A DNA stretch of 64,000 nt from positions 930,001-994,000 of the forward strand of contig CAMRHE010000507.1 in the NCBI GenBank assembly GCA_947044405.1, read 5' to 3'. The position numbers and the translations under genes were made by a program. Position 1 is the stretch's first letter, and every line of letters starts with the position of its first letter. Below the pieces are notes generated by a model, which was not told the origin of the DNA, did no database searches, and worked only from the letters and a program-made list of their open reading frames with translations. The DNA is from Leptodactylus fallax. Lineage: Eukaryota; Chordata; Amphibia; Anura; Leptodactylidae. This document shows, piece after piece, positions 1 through 12,656 of this stretch.

Positions 1-3000
1 ATGAGGAGGTATATATAATATACTGTGTATATGAGGAGGTATATATATAATATACTGTGTATATGAGGAGGTATATATAATATACTGTGTATATAATGAG
101 GTATATATAATACACTGTGTATATGAGGAGGTATATATAATATACTGTGTATATAATGAGGTATATATAATACACTGTGTATATGAGGAGGTATATATAT
201 AATACACTGTGTATATGAGGATGTATATATAATACACTGTGTATATAATGAGGTATATATAATACACTATGTATATGAGGAGGTATATATATAATACACT
301 GTGTATATGAGGAGGTATATATAATATACTGTGTATATGAGGAGGTATATATAATACACTATGTATATGAGGAGGTATATATAATACACTGTGTATATGA
401 GGAGGTATATATAATATACTGTGTATATGATGAGGTATATATAATACACTATGTATATAATGAGATATATGTATAATACACTGTGTATATGAGAAGGTAT
501 ATATAATACACTGTGTAGATAATAATGAGGAGGTATATATAATACACTGTGTATATGAGGAGGTATATATAATATACTGTGTATATGAGGAGGTATATAT
601 AATACACTATGTATATGAGGAGGTATATATAATATACTGTGTATATGAGGAGGTATATATAATATACTGTGTATATAATGAGGTATATATAATACACTGT
701 GTATATGAGGAGGTATATATAATACACTATGTATATGAGGAGGTATATATAATATACTGTGTATATGAGGAGGTATATATATATAATATACTGTGTATAT
801 GAGGAGGTATATATAATATACTGTGTATATAATGAGGTATATATAATACACTGTGTATATGAGGAGGTATATATAATATACTGTGTATATAATGAGGTAT
901 ATATAATACACTATGTATATGAGGAGGTATATATATAATACACTGTGTATATGAGGAGGTATATACAATATACTGTGTATATAATGAGGTATATATAATA
1001 CACTGTGTATATGAGGAGGTATATATAATACACTATGTATATGAGGAGGTATATATAATATACTGTGTATATGAGGAGGTATATATATAATACACTGTGT
1101 ATATGAGGAGGTATATATAATATACTGTGTATATAATGAGGTATATATAATACACTGTGTATATGAGGAGGTATATATAATACACTATGTATATGAGGTA
1201 TATATATAATACACTGTGTATATGAGGAGGTATATATAATATACTGTGTATATAATGAGGTATATATAATACACTGTGTATATGAGGAGGTATATATAAT
1301 ACACTATGTATATGAGGAGGTATATATAATACACTGTGTATATGAGGAGGTATATATAATATACTGTGTATATAATGAGGTATATATAATACACTGTGTA
1401 TATGAGGAGGTATATATATAATACACTGTGTATATGAGGAGGTATATATAATACACTGTGTATATAATGAGGTATATATAATACACTATGTATATGAGGA
1501 GGTATATATATAATACACTGTGTATATGAGGAGGTATATATAATATACTGTGTATATAATGAGGTATATATAATACACTGTGTATATGAGGAGGTATATA
1601 TATAATACACTGTGTATATGAGGAGGTATATATAATACACTGTGTATATAATGAGGTATATATAATACACTGTGTATATGAGGAGGTATATATAATACAC
1701 TATGTATATGAGGAGGTATATATAATACACTGTGTATATAATGAGGTATATATAATACACTATGTATATGAGGAGGTATATATATAATACACTGTGTATA
1801 TGAGGAGGTATATATAATATACTGTGTATATAATGAGGTATATATAATACACTGTGTATATGAGGAGGTATATATAATACACTATGTATATGAGGAGGTA
1901 TATATATAATACACTGTGTATATGAGGAGGTATATATAATATACTGTGTATATAATGAGGTATATATAATACACTGTGTATATGAGGAGGTATATATATA
2001 ATACACTGTATATGAGGAGGTATATATAATACACTGTGTATATAATGAGGTATATATAATACACTATGTATATGAGGAGGTATATATATAATACACTGTG
2101 TATATGAGGAGGTATATATAATATACTGTGTATATAATGAGGTATATATAATACACTGTGTATATGAGGAGGTATATATATAATACACTGTGTATATGAG
2201 GAGGTATATATAATATACTGTGTATATAATGAGGTATATATAATACACTGTGTATATGAGGAGGTATATATATAATACACTGTGTATATGAGGAGGTATA
2301 TATAATACACTGTGTATATAATGAGGTATATATAATACACTGTGTATATGAGGAGGTATATATAATATACTGTGTATATGAGGAGGTATATATAATATAC
2401 TGTGTATATGAGGAGGTATATATAATACACTATGTATATGAGGAGGTATATATAATACACTGTGTATATGAGGAGGTATATATAATACACTGTGTATATG
2501 AGGAGGTATATATAATATACTGTGTATATGATGAGGTATATATAATACACTATGTATATAATGAGATATATGTATAATACACTGTGTATATGAGAAGGTA
2601 TATATAATACGCTGTGTAGATAATAATGAGGAGGTATATATAATACACTGTGTATATGAGGAGGTATATATAATATACTGTGTATATGAGGAGGTATATA
2701 TAATACACTATGTATATGAGGAGGTATATATAATACACTGTGTATATGAGGAGGTATATATAATATACTGTGTATATGATGAGGTATATATAATACACTA
2801 TGTATATAATGAGATATATGTATAATACACTGTGTATATGAGAAGGTATATATAATACGCTGTGTAGATAATAATGAGGAGGTATATATAATACACTGTG
2901 TATATGAGGAGGTATATATATAATACACTGTGTATATGAGAAGGTATATATAATACACTGTGTAGATAATAATGAGGAGGTATATATAATACACTGTGTA

Positions 3001-3290
3001 TATGAGGAGGTATATATAATATACTGTGTATATGAGGAGGTATATATAATACACTATGTATATGAGGAGGTATATATATAATACACTGTGTATATGAGGA
3101 GGTATATATAATACACTATGTATATAATGAGATATATGTATAATACACTGTGTATATGAGAAGGTATATATAATACGCTGTGTAGATAATAATGAGGAGG
3201 TATATATAATACACTGTGTATATAATGAGATATATGTATAATACACTGTGTAGATGATGAGATACAATATGTGTAATATACTGTAATATG
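1..3290. repeat. AT-rich minisatellite, about 30-bp unit
   Basis: Tandem array from the first base to about 3290, so its left edge is outside the window. The common unit is about 30 bp and reads like GAGGAGGTATATATAATACA followed by CTGTGTATAT. Variants carry ATAATGAGG for ATGAGGAGG, an extra TA, or ATACTGTG for ACACTGTG. Roughly 110 units. Blocks of variants recur, for example the GTGTAGATAATAATGAGGAGG variant near 515, 2620, 2865, 2965 and 3185, which indicates duplication of multi-unit blocks. It gives Tyr/Ile-rich open frames on the minus strand that are not genes. It ends about 670 bp upstream of the gdf10 start codon. Confidence 0.95.
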
Positions 3291-3443
3291 CGATAAATAA
3301 AACTATATTTGCGCCATGTTCTTGGTGTTACTTGTGCTATCCATTAGTTTATGACTTCCCTCTATTGGTCGGTGCCAGGTTCACCACACAGTGTGATAAA
3401 TCACACATCGAGCTATTTCAGTAGCAGGGCATGTTTGCGGCTT

Positions 3444-3445
<2 letters not shown>

Positions 3446-3488
<43 letters not shown>

Positions 3489-3540
3489 TATACATATAGA
3501 TATACATATATATATATATGTGTGTGTGTGTATATATACA
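3446..3540. repeat. TA / TG dinucleotide microsatellite
   Basis: A run of TA dinucleotides, then GATATACA repeats, then a TG run and a short TATATATA tail. It separates the 30-bp minisatellite region from the GC-rich gdf10 leader. Such tracts are usually length-variable. Confidence 0.95.
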
Positions 3541-3559
3541 ATGGAGGAGCCATGTGCGA

Positions 3560-3956
3560 GGCCCGGGGTCACTTCTGCCGCAGTAAATACCTCTCGGTGA
3601 ATGGATGTGATTAGCGGCAGCGCAAGGAGCGGTGAGAGCAGCGGCGCCCCTGGCTGTAATAACAGTGCGGTGCTGAGCGGCCACAACTAGCCTGAGGTGA
3701 GCGCTGATTGGGCGGGAAGGGCGAGCCGCGCTCCGCCCAGCCCCCGTGTACGAGCTGTAAGCTGAGCTTTGAATGTGACACCCGGGAGAAAGCGAGAGCT
3801 GTGCACGAATCATCTAGTGACAGGCAGCAGAGGAGACGCCGATCACTACTGCCACTGGCATCACTGCTGCCACTGACATCACTACTGCCACTGGCATCAC
3901 TACTGCCCACAAGCATCACTACTGCCACTGGCATCACCAAGTGTGGCCCCACAATC
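3560..3956 (+). promoter_or_regulatory. gdf10: gdf10 proximal promoter and 5' leader region
   Basis: GC- and CpG-rich island in otherwise AT-rich DNA. Around 3706-3716 an ATTGG (inverted CCAAT) overlaps a GGGCGGG GC box, and 3733-3738 has an inverted GC box (CCGCCC). No clear TATA box precedes a start site, so the transcription start is not fixed. ATGTGA, a start codon followed directly by a stop, occurs at 3605-3610 and 3773-3778; either would be a minimal upstream ORF if inside the mRNA. The stretch just before the start codon (3842-3938) is a short tandem repeat. Promoter function is inferred from position and composition. Confidence 0.6.
3842..3938 (+). repeat. 18-bp tandem repeat in the gdf10 5' leader
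   Basis: About five imperfect copies of ATCACTACTGCCACTGGC, ending 18 bases before the gdf10 ATG. The reading frame through it is open and in frame with the gdf10 start but has no ATG upstream of 3957, so it is treated as untranslated leader. Confidence 0.85.
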
Positions 3957-4176
3957 ATGTCTCACTATTGGATGCTATTACTGTTCCTGACCATGGGCAG
4001 AGGCAAGCAACCCCAGGGCTCTGAGCCCACCCTAAAGGAGAACCCAGCTCCCGGGATGCTGAACCCCACCACCGACCCTCTGTCATCGCACATGATGAAG
4101 CTGTATGAGAAGTACAGCCGGGAGGGGAGTCGTCCTCAGGATGGGAACACCGTGCGGAGCTTCCGGGCACAGCCAG
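3957..4176 (+). CDS. gdf10: gdf10 exon 1: signal peptide and start of propeptide
   Basis: First coding exon of growth/differentiation factor 10 (BMP3B), a secreted TGF-beta family ligand made as a dimeric prepro-protein. The ATG at 3957 has A at -3. It opens a hydrophobic leader (MSHYWMLLLFLTMG) typical of a signal peptide. The end of the exon contains LYEKYSREGSRP and GNTVRSFRAQP, closely matching the conserved start of vertebrate GDF10 propeptides (LYEKYSR, GNTVRSFRA). The donor is CAG|GTAAGA with the intron starting at 4177. The exon holds 220 coding bases, so it ends in phase 1, and the split codon is completed at 8477. An in-frame ATG at residue 13 is an unlikely alternative, because it would remove the leader. 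Confidence 0.93.
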
Positions 4177-5191
4177 GTAAGAGCGGACTCCCAGGGGTGG
4201 GAGTAATATCTGTCATGTAATGCAACAGGTCCGCAGTGTCTGATGAAGGTCTTCAGAGAGTGGCCTCATTGTGTATGAAAGTGGCTGCCAGGTTATAGTC
4301 GGATTATCGGATTTTATCCCGGGACACATGGACAGGTCACGGGCTGTGTCTACCCCCTTTTTTATAGTCACGAACCTGTACAGTAGCTGATGGCTTGTTA
4401 GACTGTGTTCACACTGTCATCAGAGACGTTGTCAGCAGAGTAGCAGAAAGATGGAAACCATAATAGTACCCAATTTAAAGGGACTCCGGTGGGTCTTTCA
4501 TTTGGATAACCCGTCCTCAGACTCGCTCCGACATCCCCACGATCAGCTCTTCCTGGCCGACTCCGGTGCTGCAAATACACAACAAAGCAGAAGGTTCTGT
4601 ACACTGTGTAGTGGCCGTGTCAGAGTGCCGCACCGCCCTCATATTAATGACTGTTCCTAAGGGTAGGTCCTCAATATCAAAAAACTTACCTTTAAGTACA
4701 TGGGATTTTTGGGAACCAGTAGTATCCGTCAGGAGATAGATCTCTGATATGTGCACCATCCGCTTCAGTGCTACAAAGGGAATGCTGCCTGCCCCTGCCC
4801 ATAGCACACTGTGGTGGGATCACTGACAGGGGGGACTCTCCGAAATTCAAGCTATGGTACAAAAGAACAATGTTAATATAGATAGGATTATACTGCTGTT
4901 AGGATAATAAATTATAGTGTAGTTCACATTGTGCCCCTACATGCCGATCCTCTCGTCCTCTTCTATAGGTCATTTGTGATGTAGTACAGGGATGGAGCTT
5001 GTAACTCAGATATAGTAAGGTTAGGGTTACACCATAACTATCCCCATCACTATCACGGAAGATAAAAGGCCAGGTCCAGTTTACAAAATTCATTAGGGAA
5101 TTATGACTTAGTAAAGAGGGATTCTGCTCTTGACCCTCATCTACTCCTCTCATCTGCTATAATCTCTCTAGGGCCTGAAAAAGTCCCTGTC
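4177..5191 (+). other. gdf10 intron 1, proximal part
   Basis: Intronic sequence with no recognised gene or repeat array. Short open frames here lack similarity to any family I know. It ends at the TTAA that begins the first 49-bp-repeat element. Confidence 0.6.
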
Positions 5192-6813
5192 TTAAAGGGA
5201 GTGTGTCACCAGAACCAGCATATCACCCCAGTCCTGCAGATAGATAGGTTAGTGTCACCAGACCCAGCATATCGCCCCAGCCCTGCAGATAGATAGGTTA
5301 GTGTCACCAGACCCAGCATATCACCCCAGCCCTGCAGATAGATAGGTTAGTGTCACCAGAACCAGCATATCAGCCCAGCCCTGCAGATAGATAGGTTAGT
5401 GTCACCAGATCCAGCATATCAGCCCAGCCCTGCAGATAGATAGGTTAGTGTCACCAGACCCAGCATATCAGCCCAGCCCTGCAGATAGATAGGTTAGTGT
5501 CACCAGACCCAGCATATCACCCCAGCCCTGCAGATAGATAGGTTAGTGTCACCAGAACCAGCATATCACCCCAGCCCTGCAGATAGATAGGTTAGTGTCA
5601 CCAGAACCAGCATATCACCCCAGCCCTGCAGATAGATAGGTTAGTGTCACCAGAACCAGCATATCACCCCAGCCCTGCAGATAGATAGGTTAGTGTCACC
5701 AGAGCCAGCATATCACCCCAGCCCTGCAGATAGATAGGTTAGTGTCACCAGAACCAGCATGTCACCTCAGCCCTGCAGATAGATAGGTTAGTGTCACCAG
5801 ACCCAGCATATCACCCCAGCCCTGCAGATAGATAGGTTAGTGTCACCAGAACCAGCATATCACCCCAGCCCTGCAGATAGATAGGTTAGTGTCACCAGAA
5901 CCAGCATATCACCCCAGCCCTGCAGATAGATAGGTTAGTGTCACCAGAACCAGCATGTCACCTCAGCCCTGCAGATAGATAGGTTAGTGTCACCAGACCC
6001 AGCATATCACCCCAGCCCTGCAGATAGATAGGTTAGTGACACCAGAACCAGCATATCACCCCAGCCCTGCAGATAGATAGGTTAGTGTCACCAGAACCAG
6101 CATATCACCCCAGCCCTGCAGATAGATAGGTTAGTGTCACCAGAACCAGCATATCACCCCAGCCCTGCAGATAGATAGGTTAGTGTCACCAGAGCACAGC
6201 ATATCACCCCAGCCCTGCAGATAGATAGGTTACTGTCACCAGAACCAGTATATCACCCCAACCCTGCAGATAGATAGGTTAGTGTCACCAGATCTCAGCA
6301 TATCACCCCAGCCCTGCAGATAGATAGGTTAGTGTCACCAGAACCAGCATATCACCCCAGCCCTGCAGATAGATAGGTTAGTGTCACCAGAACCAGCATA
6401 TCACCCCAGCCCTGCAGATATATAGGTTAGTGTCACCAGAACCAGTATATAACCCCAGCCCTGCAGATAGATAGGTTAGTGTCACCAGAACCAGCATATC
6501 ACCCCAGCCCTGCAGATAGATAGGTTAGTTTCTCCAGAACCAGCATATCACCCCAGCCCTGCAGATAGGTTAGTGTCACCTGAATCAAAGTGTTTCCTTT
6601 TGTGAATCGCTGCCTCCATTGCTGAGATATCACATTTCTGCTTTACCTCTTAGGGACAATGGGAGCACCCTGATTGCTTCATTAGGCTCATTTGCATATT
6701 GACAAAAACAGCGGTATCTCAGCAATAGAGGCAGCAATTCACAAGGGGAAACACTGTTTGATTCAGGTGACACTAACCTATCTATCTGCGGGGCTGGGGT
6801 GATACATAGATAT
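5192..6813 (+). mobile_element. T2/Kolobok-like foldback element, copy 1, with 49-bp satellite arm
   Basis: The left end is TTAAAGGGAGTGTGTCACC at 5192. About 27 tandem copies follow of a 49-bp unit containing CCCTGCAGATAGATAGGTTA and GTGTCACCAGAACC, to about 6570. The core (6575-6790) is an imperfect inverted repeat: GTCACCTGAATCAAAGTGTT on the left pairs with AACACTGTTTGATTCAGGTG on the right. After the core the 49-bp unit reappears in reverse orientation (ACTAACCTATCTATCTGC) for one partial copy, then the element stops abruptly near 6813, so the right arm is truncated. No transposase frame is present; it is non-autonomous. Confidence 0.85.
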
Positions 6814-7465
6814 TCAGTGTCATCCAGAGCAAGAGATGCTCCGTATAGAGACGGATCCTGGATGGTAGAACCCTCTTCCTTCACTAATAACTCAAAATGC
6901 TCAGATAGTGATGCTTGACTATCTCCAGCACTTCAAGTGAACTGAATGGAGCAGTGGCATGCATTTACCACTGTGGCACGCATTATTTTCAGTGTTTTGG
7001 GTAGAAAACACTCTTGTGTTCATGATTAGTGGGGGCCCCATAGATTAGACCCCCATGGTCAACAATTTACCAAGACAAGGTAACTTGTTTTCACCAGAAT
7101 ACCCCTTTAATGAAATTTACACAAGTGTAAGGATTGCCGGACGAAAATGACTTAGATATAGAGTAGGTTGATTTAGTTCATTATGGTAGGTATTGGGGAG
7201 ACGAATATTGAGCACCCAGTTGTCAGGGACCAGCAGGTACGGAGGAGAGAGGTCTGAAGCCATTTCTGTCTCATCAAGCTCTGTGTGTAAAATAGAAGCA
7301 TCTTCATTGCTGCCGCCTCCAGTGGTTTCGGTGGTCACATGACTGATCATATGATCATGCAGTTACCCAGTGATTTTATGGAAGATAGACTATGTAAAAA
7401 ATGTAGTCACTCCATTCTTTCTTACTATTGTGTTGTACTATTTGTATCATATACTTTATTAGCCA
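6814..7465. other. gdf10 intron 1, no recognised element
   Basis: Mixed intronic sequence. Around 6990-7112 there is wording common in dispersed frog repeats (GTGGGGGCCCCATAGATTAG, then ACCCCTTTAATG), probably the remains of an old TTAA-type element. No coding signal seen. Confidence 0.4.
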
Positions 7466-7712
7466 ATATTACTTCCTTTTAGTAGTAAACCGGCTCTAAA
7501 GTTCTCCCTAGCTACACTCTGTACAGATGTAGCAGTTGCCCAGGTGCCAAGGGTGAGGGGTCATGTCATATAGCTGTATTTCTGGTTATATGGCAGCTCC
7601 TATATTTCTAGATAATGACAATACATTGTCATGTATCACCATGACAATGCTTATATAGAGCATTGCTAGGGAGAACTTTAGAGCTTGTTTTCCGTCTCAA
7701 AAGAAGTAAAAT
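7466..7712. mobile_element. Small MITE with perfect 20-bp inverted repeat
   Basis: GCTCTAAAGTTCTCCCTAGC at 7493-7512 is perfectly reverse-complemented at 7665-7684. Weaker pairing continues outward: TTACTTCCTTTT near 7469 against AAAAGAAGTAA near 7700. The span between is about 150 bp with a further small palindrome around ACAATACATTGTCATG. Size and symmetry fit a MITE; the superfamily is not determined. Confidence 0.7.
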
Positions 7713-8476
7713 AGTTTAATAAAGTATATTACAAAAATATTCACCAAAGACTCCCCAATATAAAAAAGTGAAACAATTACACTTAAAAAGTTCCTAAAAA
7801 TCTCTCACTGTCCCATCACTAGCTTGAACCCTATTGGGCTAAATCAGACATGTAATATATAGAATATAATAATCAGTAATAAACAGATATTGAAAAATAT
7901 TTTCATAATCCATAATTGTAGTAATTTAAAAAAAGGGGTAAAAATTATTTACAAAAATGATAAAAATCACACTGATAGCCCAAGAAATATTAACGTCTAG
8001 CTGGTAGACTATTAGATGTGCCCTAGCTTACCTTTCCTGAGTGGCGCAAGATGACCAGCTTTGACAAAAAAAATTATTTTGCTATTCTTTTGTTAAGCGT
8101 TGTTCATGTTCTATGTGAGAACTAGAATGTATAAATTTCGTATTGTGAGAAATTGAAGTTTTTCACAAATTTTCAAAAAAGTTAAATGGACACATATCTG
8201 GAGTGAAAATGGCTAAACTGGTCCTGAAGGCTTAAATCGTCCCGGACCTGAGCTGGTTAACTGAAGGCTCTTTCACGCGTAGGGTGGCTTAGGTTTCACA
8301 TGAGGGTAAGCAGTACAGTATAGCAGAAGTCTGACAAATGCATCTATGGATAACTTAATCATGCAGACACATCGAGTGGCCTGAACCCATACATCCATGT
8401 GCTTAATCCGTCCATGGAAAATAAAGTGTTGGCACACATTGTCCTTCTTATACAATAAAGCTTTTTTATCTGACAG
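7713..8476 (+). other. gdf10 intron 1, distal AT-rich part and splice acceptor
   Basis: AT-rich sequence with A-runs and no gene. GGACCTGAGCTGGTTAA near 8245 resembles the ends of a common frog dispersed repeat. The intron ends in a T-rich tract and TCTGACAG at 8469-8476, the acceptor for exon 2. Confidence 0.5.
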
Positions 8477-9384
8477 ATTTCCTGGCTTCCCGTCCTACAT
8501 ATCGCTTCAACTTAACATCTCTACAGCAGTCTGAAGTTGTCTTGGCTGCCACTCTCCATTTTGGACCTGACAAAGGCCCCAGGCCTCCCAGGGATTCGTT
8601 CTGCAAACGTTCCAAGAATGCTTCCTGTCGTCTTCTGCTTCCACCACAATCTCAGAGGGTCAGCGTGATCTTCAAGAGTATTCTCCATAAAACAGATTTA
8701 GGCCTAGTAAAGTGGAATATTAGCAGCGCCATGTCCAATAAAAAAGGTGCCTGGCATGTGAAGGACATCACCGGCATCATAAAGGAGGCCCAACGTCAAC
8801 AAGACTTGTTCATTTCCACTGAAATTGACTTTGGCCATAAATTTGCTACTATTCATGAAAGTAATCCAAGTGAAGCCCCGTACATCTTAGTATTTGCCAA
8901 CGACAGAGCAATTTCAGAGCCTAACAGTGTGGCAGTAACTTTACAAAGGTACGACCCATTCCAACCAAGTGTTGCCGAAGCCAAGCAGCAGCCCAACGCG
9001 TCTTCGGAGAGCAGAGTAAGGAGGGATGCCACATTTCTGGCTTCTACCCATAATAATGAACTCCCCGATGTTAAGTATGTTCACTATAGCAAGCAGGATC
9101 TGTGGGACAGTACGTATAAGTCCCTGAAACAAAAGCCCCAAAAGAAGGAGCGGAAGAAGAAGGGGCATGATAATGCTGAGACATTGCCCAAATCTCCGGT
9201 CCTTCACTTCGATGAGAGGACAATGAAGAAAGCTCGGAGACGTCAATGGGATGAGCCGAGGGTCTGCTCCCGTAGATATCTCAAGGTGGATTTTGCTGAC
9301 ATCGGATGGAGTGAATGGATTATATCTCCCAAATCGTTTGATGCGTTTTACTGCTCCGGTGTGTGCGAGTTCCCTATGCCGAAG
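8477..9384 (+). CDS. gdf10: gdf10 exon 2: propeptide and first half of the mature domain
   Basis: Residues 74-376 of the predicted 439-residue protein. It opens mid-codon at 8477 after TCTGACAG and restores the frame from exon 1 (G|AT = Asp). [12 protein letters not shown] matches the conserved FNLTS region of GDF10. Further landmarks are the YILVFAND and [17 protein letters not shown] propeptide blocks, a furin-type RVRR at residues 253-256, and a basic stretch (KKARRR, about 324-329) before the mature domain. [20 protein letters not shown] and the following [17 protein letters not shown] give cystine-knot cysteines 1 to 3. [11 protein letters not shown] points to GDF10 rather than its sister BMP3. 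The donor is AAG|GTAAGA and the exon ends in phase 0. The propeptide is basic and lysine-rich around residues 290-302. Confidence 0.96.
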
Positions 9385-10000
9385 GTAAGACATTAACATT
9401 TTACAAAATAAAATGATTGCGGGTTCCCAAATCTCAAAGAGGTTTCCAAACCATTGCTGGTCCACATGTAAGGAATTAAAACACCAAAGGAACCACTACC
9501 TACCTGATTTGTAGGGATCTGATTATAGGGACCACATGGGCCAGCAGAATGAAGGTAACATGTTCAGGGCTGGCCTGTCTAACATGACCCCTTAATGAGT
9601 CCCATATAGTGTTTATAAGGTGGCCTTTCAAGAAGCCTCTTCCGATGTGTCACCTTTTTAAGGTGGAGATTCAAAAGATTTCAGCACTGATCATAGATGA
9701 ATAAAGTTGTTCTCTGTCCATTTAACTGTATAGATGCTGCATACAAAAGAGAACATGACATGCAAAGGTATTTGATGGGGAGGGATTCCTTTGTCAATCC
9801 ATCGGTCACGATCGGGTGGGCATGATGCTTTGTTAGGGTAGACAGGGACCTTAAAAAAGGCCCTCAGGGCTAGTATAACCATAATACATGTTTTCAGTGT
9901 GCAAAAAGCAGTAATGACCGTATTCACACTGACCCAGAAAATCTTTATAATGTCTTTATATTAAAGGGGTTTTCTGGAACTATTACACTGATTACTACCC
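9385..10000. other. gdf10 intron 2, proximal part
   Basis: Intronic sequence without a recognised gene. A TTAAAGGGGTTTTCTGG motif at 9961 looks like the end of a TTAA-type MITE lying directly against the element that starts at 10001. Confidence 0.5.
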
Positions 10001-11342
10001 TTAAAGGGAATGTGTCCGCAGAACCCACCATATCAAAGCAGCCCTGCAGATAGATAGGTTAGGGTCAACTGAATCCAATGGTGTTTTCCCCTTGTGAATC
10101 GCTGCCTCTGTTGCCCAGATATTGATGGTTTTGTAAATATGCAAATGAGCTCTTTGGACCAATGAGGGCATTGCCATTGCTTCAAAGAGGTAAGTAGCAA
10201 CACCATCCAAAGAGGTCATTTGCATATTGATAAAAACAGGTATATCTCAGCAACAGAGGCTCCAATTCACAAGGGGTAAAAACTCTTTAAATCAGGTGAC
10301 CCTAGACTATCTATCTGCGGGGCTGTGGTGAAACGCTGGGCTCTGGTGACACTAACCTATCTATCTGCAGGGCTGGGGTGATATGCTTGTTCTGGTGAAA
10401 CTAACCTATGTTTCTGCAGGGCTGGGGTGATATGCTGGGTCTGGTGACAGTAACCTATCTATCTGCAGGGCTGGGGTGATATGCTGGCTCTGGTGACACT
10501 AACCTATCTATCTGCAGGGCTGGGGTGATATGCTTGTTCTGGTGAAACTAACCTATGTATCTGCAGGGCTGGGGTGATATGCTGGGTCTGGTGACAGTAA
10601 CCTATCTGCAGGGCTGGGGTGATATGAAGGTTGTGGTGACACTAACCTATCTATCTGCAGGACTGGGGTGATATGCTGGTTCTGGTGACACTAACCTACC
10701 TATCTGCAGGGCTGGGGTGATATGCTGGGTCTAGTGACAGTAACCTATCTATCTGCAGGGTTGGGGTGATATGCTGGTTCTGGTGACTCTAACCTATCTA
10801 TCTGCAGGGCTGGGATGATAAGCTGGTTCTTGTGACACTAACCTATCTATCTGCAGGGCTGGGGTGATATGCTGGTTCTGGTGACACTAACCTATCTATC
10901 TGCAGGGCTGGGGTGATATGCTGGTTCTGGTGACACTAACCTATCTATCTGCAGGCTGGGGTGATATGCTGGGTCTGGTGACACTAACCTATCTATCTGC
11001 AGGGCTGGGGTGATATGCTGGTTCTGGTGACACTAACCTATCTATCTGCAGGGCTGGGGTGATATGCTGGGTCTGGTGACACTAACCTATCTATCTGCAG
11101 GGCTGGGGTGATATGCTGGTTCTGGTGACACTAACCTATCTATCTGCAGGGCTGGGGTGATATGCTGGTTCTGGTGACACTAACCTATCTATCTGCAGGG
11201 CTGGGGTGATATGCTGGTTCTGGTGATACTAACCTATCTATCTGCAGGGCTGGGGTGATATACTGGTTCTGGTGACACTATCCTATCTATCTGCAGGGCT
11301 GGGGTGATACGCTGGTTCTGGTGATGCTGGTGGTCCCTTTAA
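10001..11342. mobile_element. T2/Kolobok-like foldback element, copy 2, complete, TTAA-flanked
   Basis: The best-bounded copy. It begins TTAAAGGGAATGTGTCC at 10001 and ends GGTCCCTTTAA at 11342, so both ends are inverted copies flanked by TTAA. The left arm has only about one 49-bp unit. The core again carries the inverted repeat with ATTTGCATATTGA-type sequence. The right arm has about 21 units in reverse orientation (CTAACCTATCTATCTGCAGG ... GGGTGATATGCTGG). No transposase. TTAA target and AAAGGG ends are shared by Kolobok and piggyBac. The TTAAAGGRR form is the one described for the Xenopus T2 group, which I infer is the source. Confidence 0.88.
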
Positions 11343-12656
11343 GATAAATGATTACAATTGGATCGCTGGAGTTCTGACTCCTGACACTCCACCTGTCCCC
11401 TTCAATGTTTACCAGGCGTATCTGCACACATTTTATAAGGTCTTGGTATTATAGCTCAGTTCCATTCACTTGAATGAGACTGCGCTGCAGTACCAGACAT
11501 GGTTACTACACCTGGTAAATAATGAAGGGGATGTGGCACTCAGTGGCCCACTTTATAGGCTACGATAGGTCTTGCATATTGTAGTCCCGGAAAAACGTCT
11601 GTTGAGCACAGTAATGGGACACTGATCTGATGGAAGTCAATGGAAAACAATCTTCTCACAGGGAGGCAGATAAGGCTTAACCACTTCCTGACTGTCCATT
11701 GATTTTATTCATCTGAGAGGTCAGTAATGACAGGACAGGACATACCTGAATGCTCTTGCAGAGTTAGCAGCTGCAGGAGCGGGGAGCTGACTATTAGAGA
11801 TGGCGGATAGGCCGAATGGTGAATCAGGGAGTAGACATGGTCCTCAGCTCCTCTTCGTCTGAAGATTCAGTGGGGCTGTCCCACTGAATCTGGGACAGTG
11901 GGGAGGAATGATGATGATTAAGAGAATGAACGCCACAACCACGTCAGAGGTCCTAGCCGCATCTCTGGGGGGAACAAAACTTCCTAAAAATCTCCATAAT
12001 AGAAAGGGAAAACTAGTAAAATAAAATACTAGCACTTTGCGTTATTAAAAAAAAATCCAAAAAATAATGTGAAATACAGGCAAAATGTTTTCTTCCCCTT
12101 TTTTTCCACTTTTACCCCGTAATTAAAAATAAAAAGATATAAAAAATAAGTGATATAAAAAGAAAGCCCTATGTATCACCGAAAAAAATATACAAAAATT
12201 ATTGGAATAACCTAAATTAAAAAATGTTACTGACTGTATGTACCTAAAAACCTAAAAAAGTAAAAAAGTGTGTCCGGTCATGAAGTAGTTAATGGTTACA
12301 GTCACTGATACAGAAGCTTAATGGTCACCCTCACACATAATAGGAAACACTTGCATAGTAAAACTGTTACAAAATGAAGAGCGGTCCCTGGGAGGTCCGG
12401 GTGCACCAAAAAGGGCTAAAGCCTCCTCTGCAGATTGTGCCACTATAGGTCAAAGGGAGTCTGCCCCTGCCCCAGCATGCTCTGCTAAGGGGTTATTTGT
12501 GGGGGCACCCCAGCCACTTGTAAGTGGATGCTCAGGTGTCTGCAAGGGCCTATGAGACAAGTAGCCCTCTTCCTCGGAAATTACCTTTGGACTAATCACG
12601 GCCATGTACCTACAGTGAGTGCAGTCCTGACCAAATTATGGTCAACATGGTCCAAG
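11343..12656. other. gdf10 intron 2, middle part
   Basis: No gene seen. 11690-12300 starts with CTTAACCACTTCCTGACTGTCC and ends GTCATGAAGTAGTTAA. These ends are inverted (TTAACYACTTC.TGAC), which suggests a dispersed element of about 610 bp with an A/T-rich interior. The rest is unremarkable intron. Confidence 0.45.

Noticed and set aside
267..3267. Long Tyr/Ile-rich open frames on the minus strand
   Set aside because: They follow the 30-bp repeat in several frames at once and have no homology; by-products of an A/T array without stops.
8542..9396. Separate gene starting at 8542
   Set aside because: The codon at 8542 is TTG inside exon 2; homology continues upstream to the acceptor at 8476 and phases match exon 1.
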